A DNA stretch of 64,000 nucleotides. It comes from Bacillus badius NBRC 15713 (lineage in GTDB: Bacteria > Bacillota > Bacilli > Bacillales > Domibacillaceae). Below, piece after piece: positions 43,975 through 52,626 of the stretch. The DNA lies in the NCBI RefSeq assembly GCF_001591605.1, contig NZ_BCVF01000023.1, positions 1 to 64,000 on the forward strand, in the 5' to 3' direction. Under the pieces are notes generated by a model. The model was not told where the DNA came from and ran no database searches. It saw nothing but the letters and a program-made list of their open reading frames with translations. Position numbers and translations under genes: made by a program. Positions within the stretch are counted from its first letter, which is position 1, and every line of letters starts with the position of its first letter.

Positions 43975-44758
43975 TGTTCTCGCCGCTTTCCTCAACTAAT
44001 TTTCTTTTCTCCTCTGCAGGCAAATAAGAAGCCAGTTTTTGCTCAAGAACACGAGGCGCTTCTCCTTCTAGGATAGAAAGCACGCCTTCAATCATCATTT
44101 CTTTTACTTTAATTTCTTGTTTGGATTTTCGCTTGAGCTTGTTGGCAAATGGATGCCAGAGCACATAACCAGTGAAAATCCCCAGCAATGTTGCCACGAA
44201 AGCTGCTGAAATCGCATGTCCAAGTGTTTCTGTGTCATTCATGTTGCCAAGAGCGGCAATCAAACCAATAACCGCTCCAAGCACTCCAAGCGTCGGTGCG
44301 TATGTGCCGGCTTGAACAAACATGCTCGCTCCGGCGCTATGGCGTTCTTCCATCGCTGAAAGCTCTTCACTCATCACATCGCGAATGTAATCAGCGTTTT
44401 GGCCATCCACCGCTAAACTCAGTCCATTCTTCAAGAAGGGCTCATCCACTTCATTGATTTTGGATTCAAGAGCCAGCAGCCCTTCTTTTCTCGCCAATTC
44501 AGCCCAGCCAGTAAACTGACTGATGACTTCCTGCGGAGACATCAGTGTTCTTTCCTTAAAAATAATGCCAAATAATTTTGGCAATCTTTTGAGCTCACTT
44601 GCCGGAAACGCGATGACGATAGTGGCGACCGTTCCGAGCAAAATAATTAACAAGGCTGCCGGATTAATGAGGACCATCGGGCTTACACCTTTGAATACCA
44701 TTCCTACGCCAACAGCAACAATTCCAAGAATAATTCCTATAATTGTACTTTTATCCAT
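43967..44758 (-). CDS. motA: Flagellar stator protein MotA
   Basis: A 263-residue membrane protein with four helices; it forms the stator with MotB. Family features: GTVATIVIAFP, the long cytoplasmic loop interacting with FliG, SMFVQAGTYAPTLGVLGAVIGLI (third helix with its conserved Pro) and AISAAFVATLLGIFTGYV. The start at 44758 (MDKSTIIG) is 10 bases from AGGGTGA. A sigma-D-like promoter lies 37 bp upstream. In B. subtilis, c-di-GMP slows this motor through YpfA (MotI) acting on MotA. Confidence 0.92.
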   Translation of the reverse strand: MDKSTIIGIILGIVAVGVGMVFKGVSPMVLINPAALLIILLGTVATIVIAFPASELKRLPKLFGIIFKERTLMSPQEVISQFTGWAELARKEGLLALESKINEVDEPFLKNGLSLAVDGQNADYIRDVMSEELSAMEERHSAGASMFVQAGTYAPTLGVLGAVIGLIAALGNMNDTETLGHAISAAFVATLLGIFTGYVLWHPFANKLKRKSKQEIKVKEMMIEGVLSILEGEAPRVLEQKLASYLPAEEKRKLVEESGENNE

Positions 44759-44794
44759 TCTCATTCACCCTGTATTTTTATTTTTGTATATCTA

Positions 44795-44822
44795 ATATCG
44801 GTCAGAAAAAAATTTTTTGTAT
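44795..44822 (-). promoter_or_regulatory. Sigma-D-like promoter of motAB
   Basis: Minus strand: CCGATAT (44795-44801), matching the -10 of sigma-D (GCCGATAT) except its first base, with ACAAA about 14-15 bp upstream in place of CTAAA. Situated about 37 bp before motA. Confidence 0.5.
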
Positions 44823-45017
44823 TCTTTTCCATAAGTATTTTGCAGGTAAAAAGACTTAATAAAAGAAAAACACAGTCGATACTATAGATATATCGTATGT
44901 TTTTGTCGAATATTTACAGAGATTTTTTATCCATGATGAAAATTTTTAACTTAGCATGTAAAGTAAAGCTATTGCTGACTGAAACATAGACAAAAATAAA
45001 GAAAGACGGTCTATACA

Positions 45018-47033
45018 ATGAAACCTTTACCAGAGTTTTATCAAAGCAACATTGTTCTTCTTTCCATTATCATCGGCGTTTTTGGGTCTTTTGTCTCAAT
45101 AAGCTTAAATGACCGAATTACTTCTTCAAACAAGAAAAAGAAGAATGTATGGATGTTTCTTGCTTCTTTATCCATGGGCTTAACGATTTGGTCGGTTCAT
45201 TTTATTGGGATGCTGGCTTTTTCTTTGCCCGTTTATGTGGAGTATGAAATAGGATTGGTTTTATTAGCGGTTCTGCCCGCAGCCGGAGCTTCGGGCATTG
45301 CTTTGTATACGCTCCATAACCGCAAAATAAAACCAAAAACGATGCTTAGCGCGGGATTTCTGATCGGTTTATCCATCGTGGCTATGCACTGCTTGGGGAT
45401 GAGTGCGATGAAGATGAATGCGAGCATTTCCTATCGTCCCTCTCTTATACTCTTGTCTGTTGTAACAGCAACCTTGATTTCTTATGCTTCACTTTACATC
45501 CTGTATGTTTTGAACAAGAAAAAAGAGACTTTTTACCGGTTTATAGCCAGTATCCTCTTAGGCCTTGGAATTGCGAGTGTGCATTACATCGGGATGAAAG
45601 CAGCTAACTTCTCAATGATGGGCCATTTTCCCAGCAGCGGCCAACTGTTTGAGCAGCCGCTGTCGCTCATTCTTCTCATTCTCTTTGTGGTCGGCTTGCT
45701 GTTTATCTTTTTCCTGACTGTTGCTATTTTTGATCAGCAAACTGCCACACGGCTTGCTTATTACGATGATCTGACAGACCTGCCAAACCGGCGGAAGCTT
45801 CAGGTGACTGTCGATTCCTATTTAAGAGAGAGAAAGAAACCTCTTCTTTTAATCATGATGGATATTGATAATTTCATGTGGATCAATGAAACCTTTGGAT
45901 TTATGAATGGCAATTTATTGATGAGAGCTCTTTCACAGCGGCTTGAACAGCTTATTCCTCCCAATGGATTGCTAAGCCGGGTAGAAGGCAATAAATTTAC
46001 TATTCTTCTTATGGAGACTTACACGGAAAAAGAAGCATTTGAACTAACAAGAAGCTGGCTGAAAAAGCTGGCTGCCCCATTTGTAATCAGCAATTATCCA
46101 GTCACTGTCACTGCTTCAGCGGGAATCTCTTTGGCACCGGCACATGGCTATACATTTGAACAGCTAAATGCCGCCGCTGAGAAAGCATTATATTTTGCTA
46201 AAACGAACGGTAAAAATCAACTTGTCGTCTATAATCCAGCAGTACATGATAATGAGAAAGAACGGCAGATAGCTATGAGCTTCCGGGAAGCACTGCAGAA
46301 CAATGAATTTTACTTATGCTATCAGCCGAAGTATAACGTGAAAGAAAAAAGAATCAGCTGTGCTGAAGTTCTTGTCCGATGGAACAGCCCTGAATTCGGC
46401 TTTGTGCCTCCTTCTATCTTTATCCCTATTGCTGAGAAAAATGGTTTTATCACTGAATTAACGGAATGGACCTTAAATGAAGCCTGCAGACAAATGAAGG
46501 AATGGAGAAATAAGAGCCATCCGCTTGAGAAAATAGCAGTCAATATTTCAGCGCCGATGTTCTTGTCTCATGCTTTACACCAAACCGTAACCGGCATACT
46601 GAGAAAATATCGGTTAGACGGCAGGCACTTGGAACTTGAAATTACCGAAACTTCCATTATGGAAAACCTGGATACAGCGGTAAAGGTCATTAAACGGCTT
46701 CAAGCGGACCACATTTCGATTGCGCTTGATGACTTCGGCACGGGTGTTTCTTCACTTACCTATTTAAAAAAACTGCCGATTCATTCGCTAAAAATTGATA
46801 AATCCTTTATTGACGATGTCCATACTTCACCAGAAGGAAAGGCTCTCGTTGAAATGATTATTCATTTAGCAAAATTGTTTCACTTGCACGTCGTCGCAGA
46901 AGGTGTAGAGACAGAAGAACAGCTGCAGACTCTTATCTCATTAAAATGTGATGAAATACAAGGCTATCACATTAGCAAACCTTTGCAGGCACATGAATTG
47001 GATGAGTTTTTTAAAGCCTTCACTGCCGTATAA
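45018..47033 (+). CDS. MHYT-GGDEF-EAL cyclic-di-GMP protein, probable phosphodiesterase
   Basis: A 671-residue membrane protein. Residues 1-240 hold seven helices with MHYT-type motifs (SVHFIGML, AMHCLGMSAM, SVHYIGMKAA), thought to sense a diatomic gas through copper. The GGDEF domain follows (YYDDLTDLPNRR), but its signature loop is RVEGNKF (321-327) instead of GG(D/E)EF, so cyclase activity is doubtful. The EAL domain has EVL (450-452), NIS, LEITET, DDFGTG (571-576), KIDKSFI and EGVET, so c-di-GMP hydrolysis is plausible. Only a weak ribosome binding site (AAAGACGG). Divergent from motAB. Similar to B. subtilis YkoW but without its PAS domain. Confidence 0.85.
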   Translation: MKPLPEFYQSNIVLLSIIIGVFGSFVSISLNDRITSSNKKKKNVWMFLASLSMGLTIWSVHFIGMLAFSLPVYVEYEIGLVLLAVLPAAGASGIALYTLHNRKIKPKTMLSAGFLIGLSIVAMHCLGMSAMKMNASISYRPSLILLSVVTATLISYASLYILYVLNKKKETFYRFIASILLGLGIASVHYIGMKAANFSMMGHFPSSGQLFEQPLSLILLILFVVGLLFIFFLTVAIFDQQTATRLAYYDDLTDLPNRRKLQVTVDSYLRERKKPLLLIMMDIDNFMWINETFGFMNGNLLMRALSQRLEQLIPPNGLLSRVEGNKFTILLMETYTEKEAFELTRSWLKKLAAPFVISNYPVTVTASAGISLAPAHGYTFEQLNAAAEKALYFAKTNGKNQLVVYNPAVHDNEKERQIAMSFREALQNNEFYLCYQPKYNVKEKRISCAEVLVRWNSPEFGFVPPSIFIPIAEKNGFITELTEWTLNEACRQMKEWRNKSHPLEKIAVNISAPMFLSHALHQTVTGILRKYRLDGRHLELEITETSIMENLDTAVKVIKRLQADHISIALDDFGTGVSSLTYLKKLPIHSLKIDKSFIDDVHTSPEGKALVEMIIHLAKLFHLHVVAEGVETEEQLQTLISLKCDEIQGYHISKPLQAHELDEFFKAFTAV

Positions 47034-47073
47034 AAAAACAGCCTGATTGAAACGCTTGCTTTTCGATAAAATC

Positions 47074-47104
47074 AAAAAGCCGGACTAGAGAAGTCCGGCT
47101 TTGA
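47074..47104. terminator. Bidirectional terminator between the EAL gene and hmp
   Basis: 11-bp stem AAAGCCGGACT/AGTCCGGCTTT with a 5-base loop. Confidence 0.85.
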
Positions 47105-47116
47105 GGTACAGTTTCG

Positions 47117-48322
47117 TTATGCTTGCTGCAATTGAACAGCTGGTCCAAAAAATTCAAATTTAATTTGAGCTTCTGAAAGGCCGTTTTTACTTAAATGTCC
47201 AATCACCGCTCCCATGAATGGCACTGGTCCGCAAACGTAACAGATGCTGTTGTTTGGAACGACTTCTTTTAAGAACTCCGCATCAATATGTCCTTCAACA
47301 TCACAAATCGTCTGCTTATCTTTTTTCTCTCCATAAGCCATATAGGAACGGGCATTGTCCAGTTCGCGCACTAGCTGCTCCGTATGCTCTTTAAAAGCAT
47401 GCGCCTCTTCGTTACGGGCTGCATGGATAAAAACGATTTCCCGTTTGCTGTTTTCTGCTGCAAGGGTTTCCAGCATGCTCATCATCGGGGTAATTCCCAC
47501 TCCTCCGCTAATAAGCACAACCGGTTCTTTCCGATCATTAGCCAGGTAGAAATCTCCCGCAGGCGCACTTACTTCCACAGTGTCCCCTTTACCGATATGA
47601 TCATGTAAATAGTTAGACACTGTTCCCTCTGGCTGATAGTCCGCTTCACGTTTCACAGAGATGCGATAATACTCCTTATTCGGCGCAGCTGATAAGCTGT
47701 ACTGCCGGTTAACAATGTTTTCTTCCCCAGGAATATTCAGCTTAATCGTGATATATTGCCCCGGATGGAAGGCGGGCAGCTGAGCGCCGTCTTTTGGCTT
47801 CAAATAGAAAGAAGTAATAAGAGAACTTTCCTTCACTTTATCAGCCACTTCAAATTCCTTAAAGTCCATCCAGCCGCCTGCCTGCTCACTGGCTTCCTTA
47901 TACATTTGCGCTTCCGTATCGATAAATACTTGGGCGATGACGCCATATGCTTCTGCCCATGCATTGATAATATCATCAGTTGCTGCATCGCCAAGCACTT
48001 CTTTAATCGCTTTCAATAAATACTCGCCCACAATTGGATAATGCTCAGGCTTAACGGCTAAGCTGCGATGTTTGTGGGCAATTTGCTTAACAGCAGGAAC
48101 CAATACTTCCAGCTGGTCAATGTATTTGGCCGCTGCGTACACGGTATTGGCCAACGCTGTTTGCTGGCGCCCCTTTTCTTGATTGGCGTGATTAAATATA
48201 TTCAAAAGTTCAGGATGGTCCGCAAACATGGCGCGGTAGAAATGAGTAGTAATGTCTTTGCCTTTCACTTCAAGCACAGGAGCTGTAGATTTTACGATAT
48301 CAATCGTTTTTTGGGATAGCAT
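47117..48322 (-). CDS. hmp: Flavohaemoglobin (nitric oxide dioxygenase)
   Basis: A 401-residue protein that converts NO and O2 to nitrate. The globin domain (1-137) has the proximal His in QIAHKHRSL; the FAD domain has the RQYSLS flavin motif and PGQYITIK; the NAD domain has GGVGITPMMSML and YVCGPVPFMG. Full length. An NsrR-type palindrome lies 29-51 bp upstream of the ATG, and nsrR itself is divergent, so repression relieved by NO is the expected control. Confidence 0.93.
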   Translation of the reverse strand: MLSQKTIDIVKSTAPVLEVKGKDITTHFYRAMFADHPELLNIFNHANQEKGRQQTALANTVYAAAKYIDQLEVLVPAVKQIAHKHRSLAVKPEHYPIVGEYLLKAIKEVLGDAATDDIINAWAEAYGVIAQVFIDTEAQMYKEASEQAGGWMDFKEFEVADKVKESSLITSFYLKPKDGAQLPAFHPGQYITIKLNIPGEENIVNRQYSLSAAPNKEYYRISVKREADYQPEGTVSNYLHDHIGKGDTVEVSAPAGDFYLANDRKEPVVLISGGVGITPMMSMLETLAAENSKREIVFIHAARNEEAHAFKEHTEQLVRELDNARSYMAYGEKKDKQTICDVEGHIDAEFLKEVVPNNSICYVCGPVPFMGAVIGHLSKNGLSEAQIKFEFFGPAVQLQQA

Positions 48323-48350
48323 ATAAAGCCCTCCAATAAAGTGTTTTTAA

Positions 48351-48373
48351 AAGATGTATTTTTGATACATCTT
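48351..48373. promoter_or_regulatory. NsrR operator upstream of hmp
   Basis: Perfect palindrome AAGATGTAT-TTTTG-ATACATCTT, matching the ATGTAT/ATACAT core of Bacillus NsrR sites. On the minus strand a TTGCTT / 17 bp / TATAAA promoter lies immediately upstream, so the operator covers the transcription start of hmp. Confidence 0.75.
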
Positions 48374-48440
48374 ATTTATAATCCTTTTTTACCCTTAAAG
48401 CAACGCTTTTTAATTAGTGTAATAAAACGTTCACATTCTT

Positions 48441-48469
48441 TTGATTCCTCTTGTTCACACATATATAAT
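48441..48469 (+). promoter_or_regulatory. Sigma-A promoter of nsrR
   Basis: -35 TTGATT (48441-48446), 17-bp spacer, perfect -10 TATAAT (48464-48469), 28 bp before the nsrR start codon. Confidence 0.7.
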
Positions 48470-48497
48470 GAATATAAGACGAAAGTAGTGGTGAAAT

Positions 48498-48944
48498 ATG
48501 AAATTAACTCTCTATACAGATTATTCCTTGCGCGTGCTGATCTTTTTAGCTGCCCGTCCGAGAGACGAGCTTTCTAATATTAAGGAAATAGCAGAAGCTT
48601 ATCACATTTCGAAAAACCATTTAATGAAAGTGACACACGAGCTGGGCAAGCTCGGATTGATTGAAACTATACGCGGACGAAATGGCGGGATCCGCCTCGC
48701 TCTTCAGCCTGAAGAAATTAATATCGGCAAAGTAGTTCGGCAAACAGAAGATGACTTTCATTTAGTGGAATGCTTTAACCCTGATACAAACCGCTGCGCC
48801 ATTACATCGGTCTGCGGTTTAAAGCATGTTCTTTTTCAAGCATTGCGAGCCTATTTAGCTGTGCTCGACCGGTATACACTGAAAGATTTAGCGGCCAATC
48901 CGGAAGCTTTGAGCGCTTTGCTAGTAAAAAACTCCGAAGAGTAG
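48498..48944 (+). CDS. nsrR: Nitric oxide-sensing repressor NsrR (Rrf2 family)
   Basis: A 148-residue Rrf2-family winged-helix regulator. It begins MKLTLYTDYSLRVLIFLA; the recognition helix is near ISKNHLMKVTHELGKLG and the wing GRNGGIRLA. The three cluster cysteines are in ECFNPDTNRCAITSVCGL, the NsrR spacing for a [4Fe-4S] cluster that NO destroys. It is divergent from hmp, with its operator between. In B. subtilis the targets are hmp and nasDEF. Confidence 0.9.
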   Translation: MKLTLYTDYSLRVLIFLAARPRDELSNIKEIAEAYHISKNHLMKVTHELGKLGLIETIRGRNGGIRLALQPEEINIGKVVRQTEDDFHLVECFNPDTNRCAITSVCGLKHVLFQALRAYLAVLDRYTLKDLAANPEALSALLVKNSEE

Positions 48945-48963
48945 ACTCTCCGGAGTTTTTTTA
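48929..48963 (+). terminator. Terminator of nsrR
   Basis: Stem ACTCCGAAGAG/CTCTCCGGAGT (one mismatch) around TAGA, followed by T7, overlapping the stop codon. Confidence 0.85.
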
Positions 48964-49052
48964 CTCCCCGGCTGATATTTGCCCGGGTCAGTTAAATGGA
49001 CTGCGATCACATCAAAAGGGCTCCTTTTTACCAGGTTGCCTTCCCTAAAATT

Positions 49053-49080
49053 TTGCCTCTCCCTCCATTCTTGTTACAAT
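49053..49080 (+). promoter_or_regulatory. Sigma-A promoter of the aminopeptidase gene
   Basis: -35 TTGCCT (49053-49058), 16-bp spacer, -10 TACAAT (49075-49080). Confidence 0.45.
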
Positions 49081-49120
49081 AGAATATATTCACTATTCTG
49101 TTTAATAAAGGAGCATACAT

Positions 49121-50359
49121 ATGGAAAACTTCCAGAACACGTTAGAAAAGTACGCTGAATTAGCAGTGCAAGTAGGGGTAAATATCCAAAAAGGCCAAAC
49201 ATTGGTGATTAACACATCGATTGATTCTGCAGAGCTCGTCCGATTAATCGTAAAAAAAGCCTACGAAGCAGGCGCGAAGAATGTGCAAGTCAATTGGGAT
49301 GATGATACAGTATCCCGCCTTAAATATGACTTGGCACCGGACGAAGCGTTTCAGGAATTCCCGAAATGGCGTGTTCAGATGCTCGAACAGCTGGCGGAAG
49401 AAGGCGCCGCCTTTATGTCGATTGTTTCCTCCAGCCCCGATTTATTAAAGGGGGTAGAGCCGGATCGAATTGCGAGCTTCCAAAAAGCTGCCGGCCAGGC
49501 TATGAAAAAATATCGGCAGTACATTCAGTCTGATAAAGTCAGCTGGACAGTCATTGCCGCGCCATCCCAAGCATGGGCAGCAAAAGTCTTTCCACATCTC
49601 CCGAAAGAAGAGCAAATCCCGGCGTTATGGGAAGCCATTTTCAAAGCTGTCCGGGCTGATACAAACAACCCGGTAGAAGCTTGGAAAAATCATGATGAGG
49701 AATTGCATAAAAAGGTCGATTATTTAAACGGCAAACGCTATAAAAAGCTGCATTATACGGCTCCGGGAACAGACTTAACCATCGAGCTTCCTGAAGGACA
49801 CCTTTGGGTCGGAGCGGGCAGCATCAATGAACAAGGCCATGAATTTATGGCGAACATGCCAACGGAAGAGGTATTTACCGTTCCTCATAAAACCGGGGTA
49901 AGCGGATATGTATCGAGCACGAAGCCTTTAAGCTACGGCGGAAATATCATTAACAACTTTAAAGTTACATTTGAAAATGGACGAATTACCGAAGTCCAAG
50001 CGGAAGAAGGAGAAGAGGTCTTAAAGAAATTAGTCGAAACAGATGAAGGCTCCCATTATCTCGGTGAAATCGCTCTCGTGCCTCATCACTCGCCTATTTC
50101 GCAATCGAATGTTCTTTTCTACAACACGCTATTCGATGAAAACGCATCTAACCATTTGGCCATTGGCAGCGCGTATGCATTTTGCATTGAAGGCGGCAAA
50201 TCGATGTCGCAAGATGAGCTTGAGCAGCATGGCTTAAATACAAGCATTACCCATGTTGACTTTATGATCGGCTCCGACCAAATGAACATTGACGGAATAA
50301 CCGAAAGCGGGAACAGCGAACCGATCTTCCGCAATGGGAATTGGGCAGAAGGCATTTAA
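49121..50359 (+). CDS. M29 family metallo-aminopeptidase (AmpS type)
   Basis: A 412-residue thermophilic-type aminopeptidase (peptidase M29, AmpS/AmpII) that removes N-terminal residues and uses two metal ions. It starts ENFQNTLEKYAELAVQVG; metal ligands are expected in MPTEEVFT (Glu), EGSHYLGEIALVPHHSPIS (Glu and His), NASNHLAIGSAY and THVDFMIGS (His, Asp), all of which are present. Cytoplasmic, monocistronic. Substrate preference not readable. Confidence 0.9.
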   Translation: MENFQNTLEKYAELAVQVGVNIQKGQTLVINTSIDSAELVRLIVKKAYEAGAKNVQVNWDDDTVSRLKYDLAPDEAFQEFPKWRVQMLEQLAEEGAAFMSIVSSSPDLLKGVEPDRIASFQKAAGQAMKKYRQYIQSDKVSWTVIAAPSQAWAAKVFPHLPKEEQIPALWEAIFKAVRADTNNPVEAWKNHDEELHKKVDYLNGKRYKKLHYTAPGTDLTIELPEGHLWVGAGSINEQGHEFMANMPTEEVFTVPHKTGVSGYVSSTKPLSYGGNIINNFKVTFENGRITEVQAEEGEEVLKKLVETDEGSHYLGEIALVPHHSPISQSNVLFYNTLFDENASNHLAIGSAYAFCIEGGKSMSQDELEQHGLNTSITHVDFMIGSDQMNIDGITESGNSEPIFRNGNWAEGI

Positions 50360-50388
50360 TAGAAGGTGAACACTCACCGCTTCACCAA

Positions 50389-50427
50389 ACTGTTTCCAGC
50401 CGCCAGTGGCTGGAAACAGTTTTTTTA
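50389..50427 (+). terminator. Terminator of the aminopeptidase gene
   Basis: 13-bp stem ACTGTTTCCAGCC/GGCTGGAAACAGT followed by T7. Confidence 0.9.
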
Positions 50428-50445
50428 GTGACGCTGCAGCCAGCT

Positions 50446-51351
50446 CTACAGACTAAACTGATTTAAGCGGCGATAGTAACTAATAAGAAAATCATAAAAC
50501 AGTTTTTCTGAAGGCGGCAAGGTCCGCACATTTGTTACGATCACTCCCACCGTCCTGGTCACTTGCGGTACGCCAATAGGCAAACTGACCGTTCCGGGCG
50601 GTGTTTGCTCAGCAAGAAGCGTTTCCGGGAGTAAACTGACCCCTAGCCCAGCCTCCACCAATCCTTTCATTGTATACACATCATCACTTTCAAATCCGAC
50701 CTTAGGCTCAAAACTCACTTGCCGGCATGCCTCAATCACCAGGCTTCTCATGTCGTAACCTGTGCGAAATAACACAAATTGGTCATTCATCAGCTCACGC
50801 AAATTGACACTGTCTTTTTTGGCTAGACGATGCTGGATTGGGAGGAGAACCCGCATGCTTTCCGAGAAAAAAACCTCCGTTGAGATTTCCGGCGTGCTTT
50901 CCGGCACCGGGGAAACGAAAGCGAGATCAATCTCTCCTCTTTCTACAAGCTCCCGCAGCTCCTTGTTTGCGCCTTGGTGAAAATCAAAGCCGATATCTGA
51001 GTATTGGCTGCGAAAAGCAGAAATAACACGCGGCAGCGTCTTAGTGGCTAAAGAGTTAGGAAAGCCAAGCCGAATTTTTCCGGTTTCCGGATTCAAGTAG
51101 CTGTCAATAGCAGCAACGGCCCGGTCAATTTCATTCATCGCAGATTCCATGTGCTGCAAAAATATTTTCCCGGCATGGGTCAGCTTCACATTTCGGCCTT
51201 CCCGCAAAAACAATTCAACACCAAGCTCATCTTCTAGTTTGGCGATTTGGCGGCTGACGGCGGATTGGGCCACATGAAGGCGGTGAGCCGCTTCCGTGAC
51301 GTGCTCCTCTTTTGCCACTTCCATAAAATATTTAATTTGCCGAAGCTCCAT
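50446..51351 (-). CDS. LysR family transcriptional regulator, GltC-like
   Basis: A 301-residue LysR-type regulator. The N-terminal winged helix (MELRQIKYFMEVAKEEHVTEAAHRL, with AQSAVSRQIAKLEDELG) and the C-terminal periplasmic-binding-fold effector domain are complete. Residue by residue it resembles B. subtilis GltC (activator of glutamate synthase) strongly, including ISAFRSQY, QFVLF and GVSLLPE. There is no gltA next to it, so its targets lie elsewhere or it is a paralogue. LysR genes are often divergent from a target; here the upstream neighbour argF is on the same strand. Confidence 0.8.
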   Translation of the reverse strand: MELRQIKYFMEVAKEEHVTEAAHRLHVAQSAVSRQIAKLEDELGVELFLREGRNVKLTHAGKIFLQHMESAMNEIDRAVAAIDSYLNPETGKIRLGFPNSLATKTLPRVISAFRSQYSDIGFDFHQGANKELRELVERGEIDLAFVSPVPESTPEISTEVFFSESMRVLLPIQHRLAKKDSVNLRELMNDQFVLFRTGYDMRSLVIEACRQVSFEPKVGFESDDVYTMKGLVEAGLGVSLLPETLLAEQTPPGTVSLPIGVPQVTRTVGVIVTNVRTLPPSEKLFYDFLISYYRRLNQFSL

Positions 51352-51422
51352 TTTGCTCCCACCTTTTCAGCCATTTTCCTTCTGTTTATCTTCTTATTTT
51401 ACCACGATATCTTTTTCCAAAC

Positions 51423-51453
51423 AGAAAAACGGACTCGTAAAAGTCCGTTTCTG
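51423..51453 (-). terminator. Terminator of argF
   Basis: Minus-strand stem AAACGGACT/AGTCCGTTT with a six-base loop, followed by TTCTG. Confidence 0.7.
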
Positions 51454-51479
51454 AATTTCTTCCTGTATCATTGAGTTAA

Positions 51480-52433
51480 TTACTTTTTCATTACACTATA
51501 AAGAACGGCTTTTTGGGCATGCATCCGGTTTTCAGCTTGCTGGAATACAACAGAAGCTGTGCCATCCATAATTCCGGCCGACACCTCTTCACCGCGGTGC
51601 GCCGGCAGACAATGCATAAATTTGCAATCCGGATTAGCAAAAGACATAAGCTGCTCATTTACTTGGTAAGGAGCAAATGCCTGTAAACGGATGGCCGACT
51701 CCTCCTCTTGCCCCATGCTGGTCCAAACATCTGTATAAATAAAGTCTGCATCTTTTACGGCTTCCTCAGGGTTTTCAACAAATTCCAGCTTGGCTCCCGT
51801 CTGCTCGCTGATTCCCTTGGCAATTTCCACTACTTGAGGCGCTGCTTCGTAACCGGCCGGCGTAGCGAGCGTGAAGTCCATCCCAACCATGACCGCGCCG
51901 ATCATTAATGAATGAGCCACGTTGTTTCCGTCACCAACGTAGACCATTTTGCTTCCCTTAAATTTCCCTTTGATTTCATATACAGTTAAGAGGTCAGCGA
52001 GCGCCTGGCACGGATGATATAAATCCGTCAGCCCGTTAATAACCGGGATGTTTGCCGCTTCGGCGAGCGCCTCAATTCTGGAATGGCTGTGCGTGCGGAT
52101 CATGATGCCATCCAAATAGCCGGCTAGCACTTTTCCGGTATCTTCAATTGTTTCTCCGCGCCCAATTTGCATATCATTGGCGCTTAAGAACATGCCGTGT
52201 CCTCCAAGCTGAATCATAGCCGCTTCAAACGACACACGCGTACGTGTCGAATGCTTTTCAAAAATCATTCCGAGCAATTGCCCTTTTAAGGCTTCCGCAT
52301 ACTTTTCCTTATTTTTCTTCATATCATCCGCTAAATATACAAGCGTTTCGATGGTTTCAGGAGTGTAATCCGCAAGCTTTAACAAATCTTTCCCCTTCAG
52401 TTCCTGACTGTTTTTTATATCTGTCACTAGCAT
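51480..52433 (-). CDS. argF: Ornithine carbamoyltransferase
   Basis: A 317-residue enzyme that makes citrulline from ornithine and carbamoyl phosphate. The carbamoyl-phosphate motifs STRTR and HPCQALADL, the ornithine motif DVWTSMG and the catalytic HCLPAHRGEE are all intact. The start at 52433 (MLVTDIKNS) follows GAGGTG by 6 bases; an in-frame GTG three codons earlier lies inside that site. The gene stands alone: none of the usual argCJBD-carAB partners is adjacent. An ARG-box-like operator overlaps its -10. A catabolic (arcB) role is possible, but arcA/arcC are not adjacent either. Confidence 0.9.
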   Translation of the reverse strand: MLVTDIKNSQELKGKDLLKLADYTPETIETLVYLADDMKKNKEKYAEALKGQLLGMIFEKHSTRTRVSFEAAMIQLGGHGMFLSANDMQIGRGETIEDTGKVLAGYLDGIMIRTHSHSRIEALAEAANIPVINGLTDLYHPCQALADLLTVYEIKGKFKGSKMVYVGDGNNVAHSLMIGAVMVGMDFTLATPAGYEAAPQVVEIAKGISEQTGAKLEFVENPEEAVKDADFIYTDVWTSMGQEEESAIRLQAFAPYQVNEQLMSFANPDCKFMHCLPAHRGEEVSAGIMDGTASVVFQQAENRMHAQKAVLYSVMKK

Positions 52434-52493
52434 TCTTTTCACCTCATATGCCTCATTTTTTTATCTGCAAGTTTCTTTTCATTTATGATCTTA

Positions 52494-52529
52494 TTTAATA
52501 TTTATACATTATAATTAATTAAAATACAA
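52494..52529 (-). promoter_or_regulatory. argF promoter with overlapping ARG box
   Basis: Minus strand: -35 TTGTAT (52524-52529), 17-bp spacer, -10 TATAAA (52501-52506). ATGTATAAATATTAAA (52494-52509) matches the NTGNATWWWWATNCAN ARG box with a single mismatch, covering the -10. Regulation by AhrC/ArgR is therefore likely. Confidence 0.6.
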
Positions 52530-52626
52530 CCTTAATTTCTGAATTCTTCTATTTTTTCAGAAAGCAACAGATTTATGCGTACATAGGTTATACTACGTGT
52601 ATGAAATAATTAGCGAGGTGCTGTAT

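Noticed and set aside
52510-52626. T-box or other riboswitch upstream of argF
   Set aside because: No T-box core or specifier stem was found; a plain promoter with an ARG box accounts for the region.
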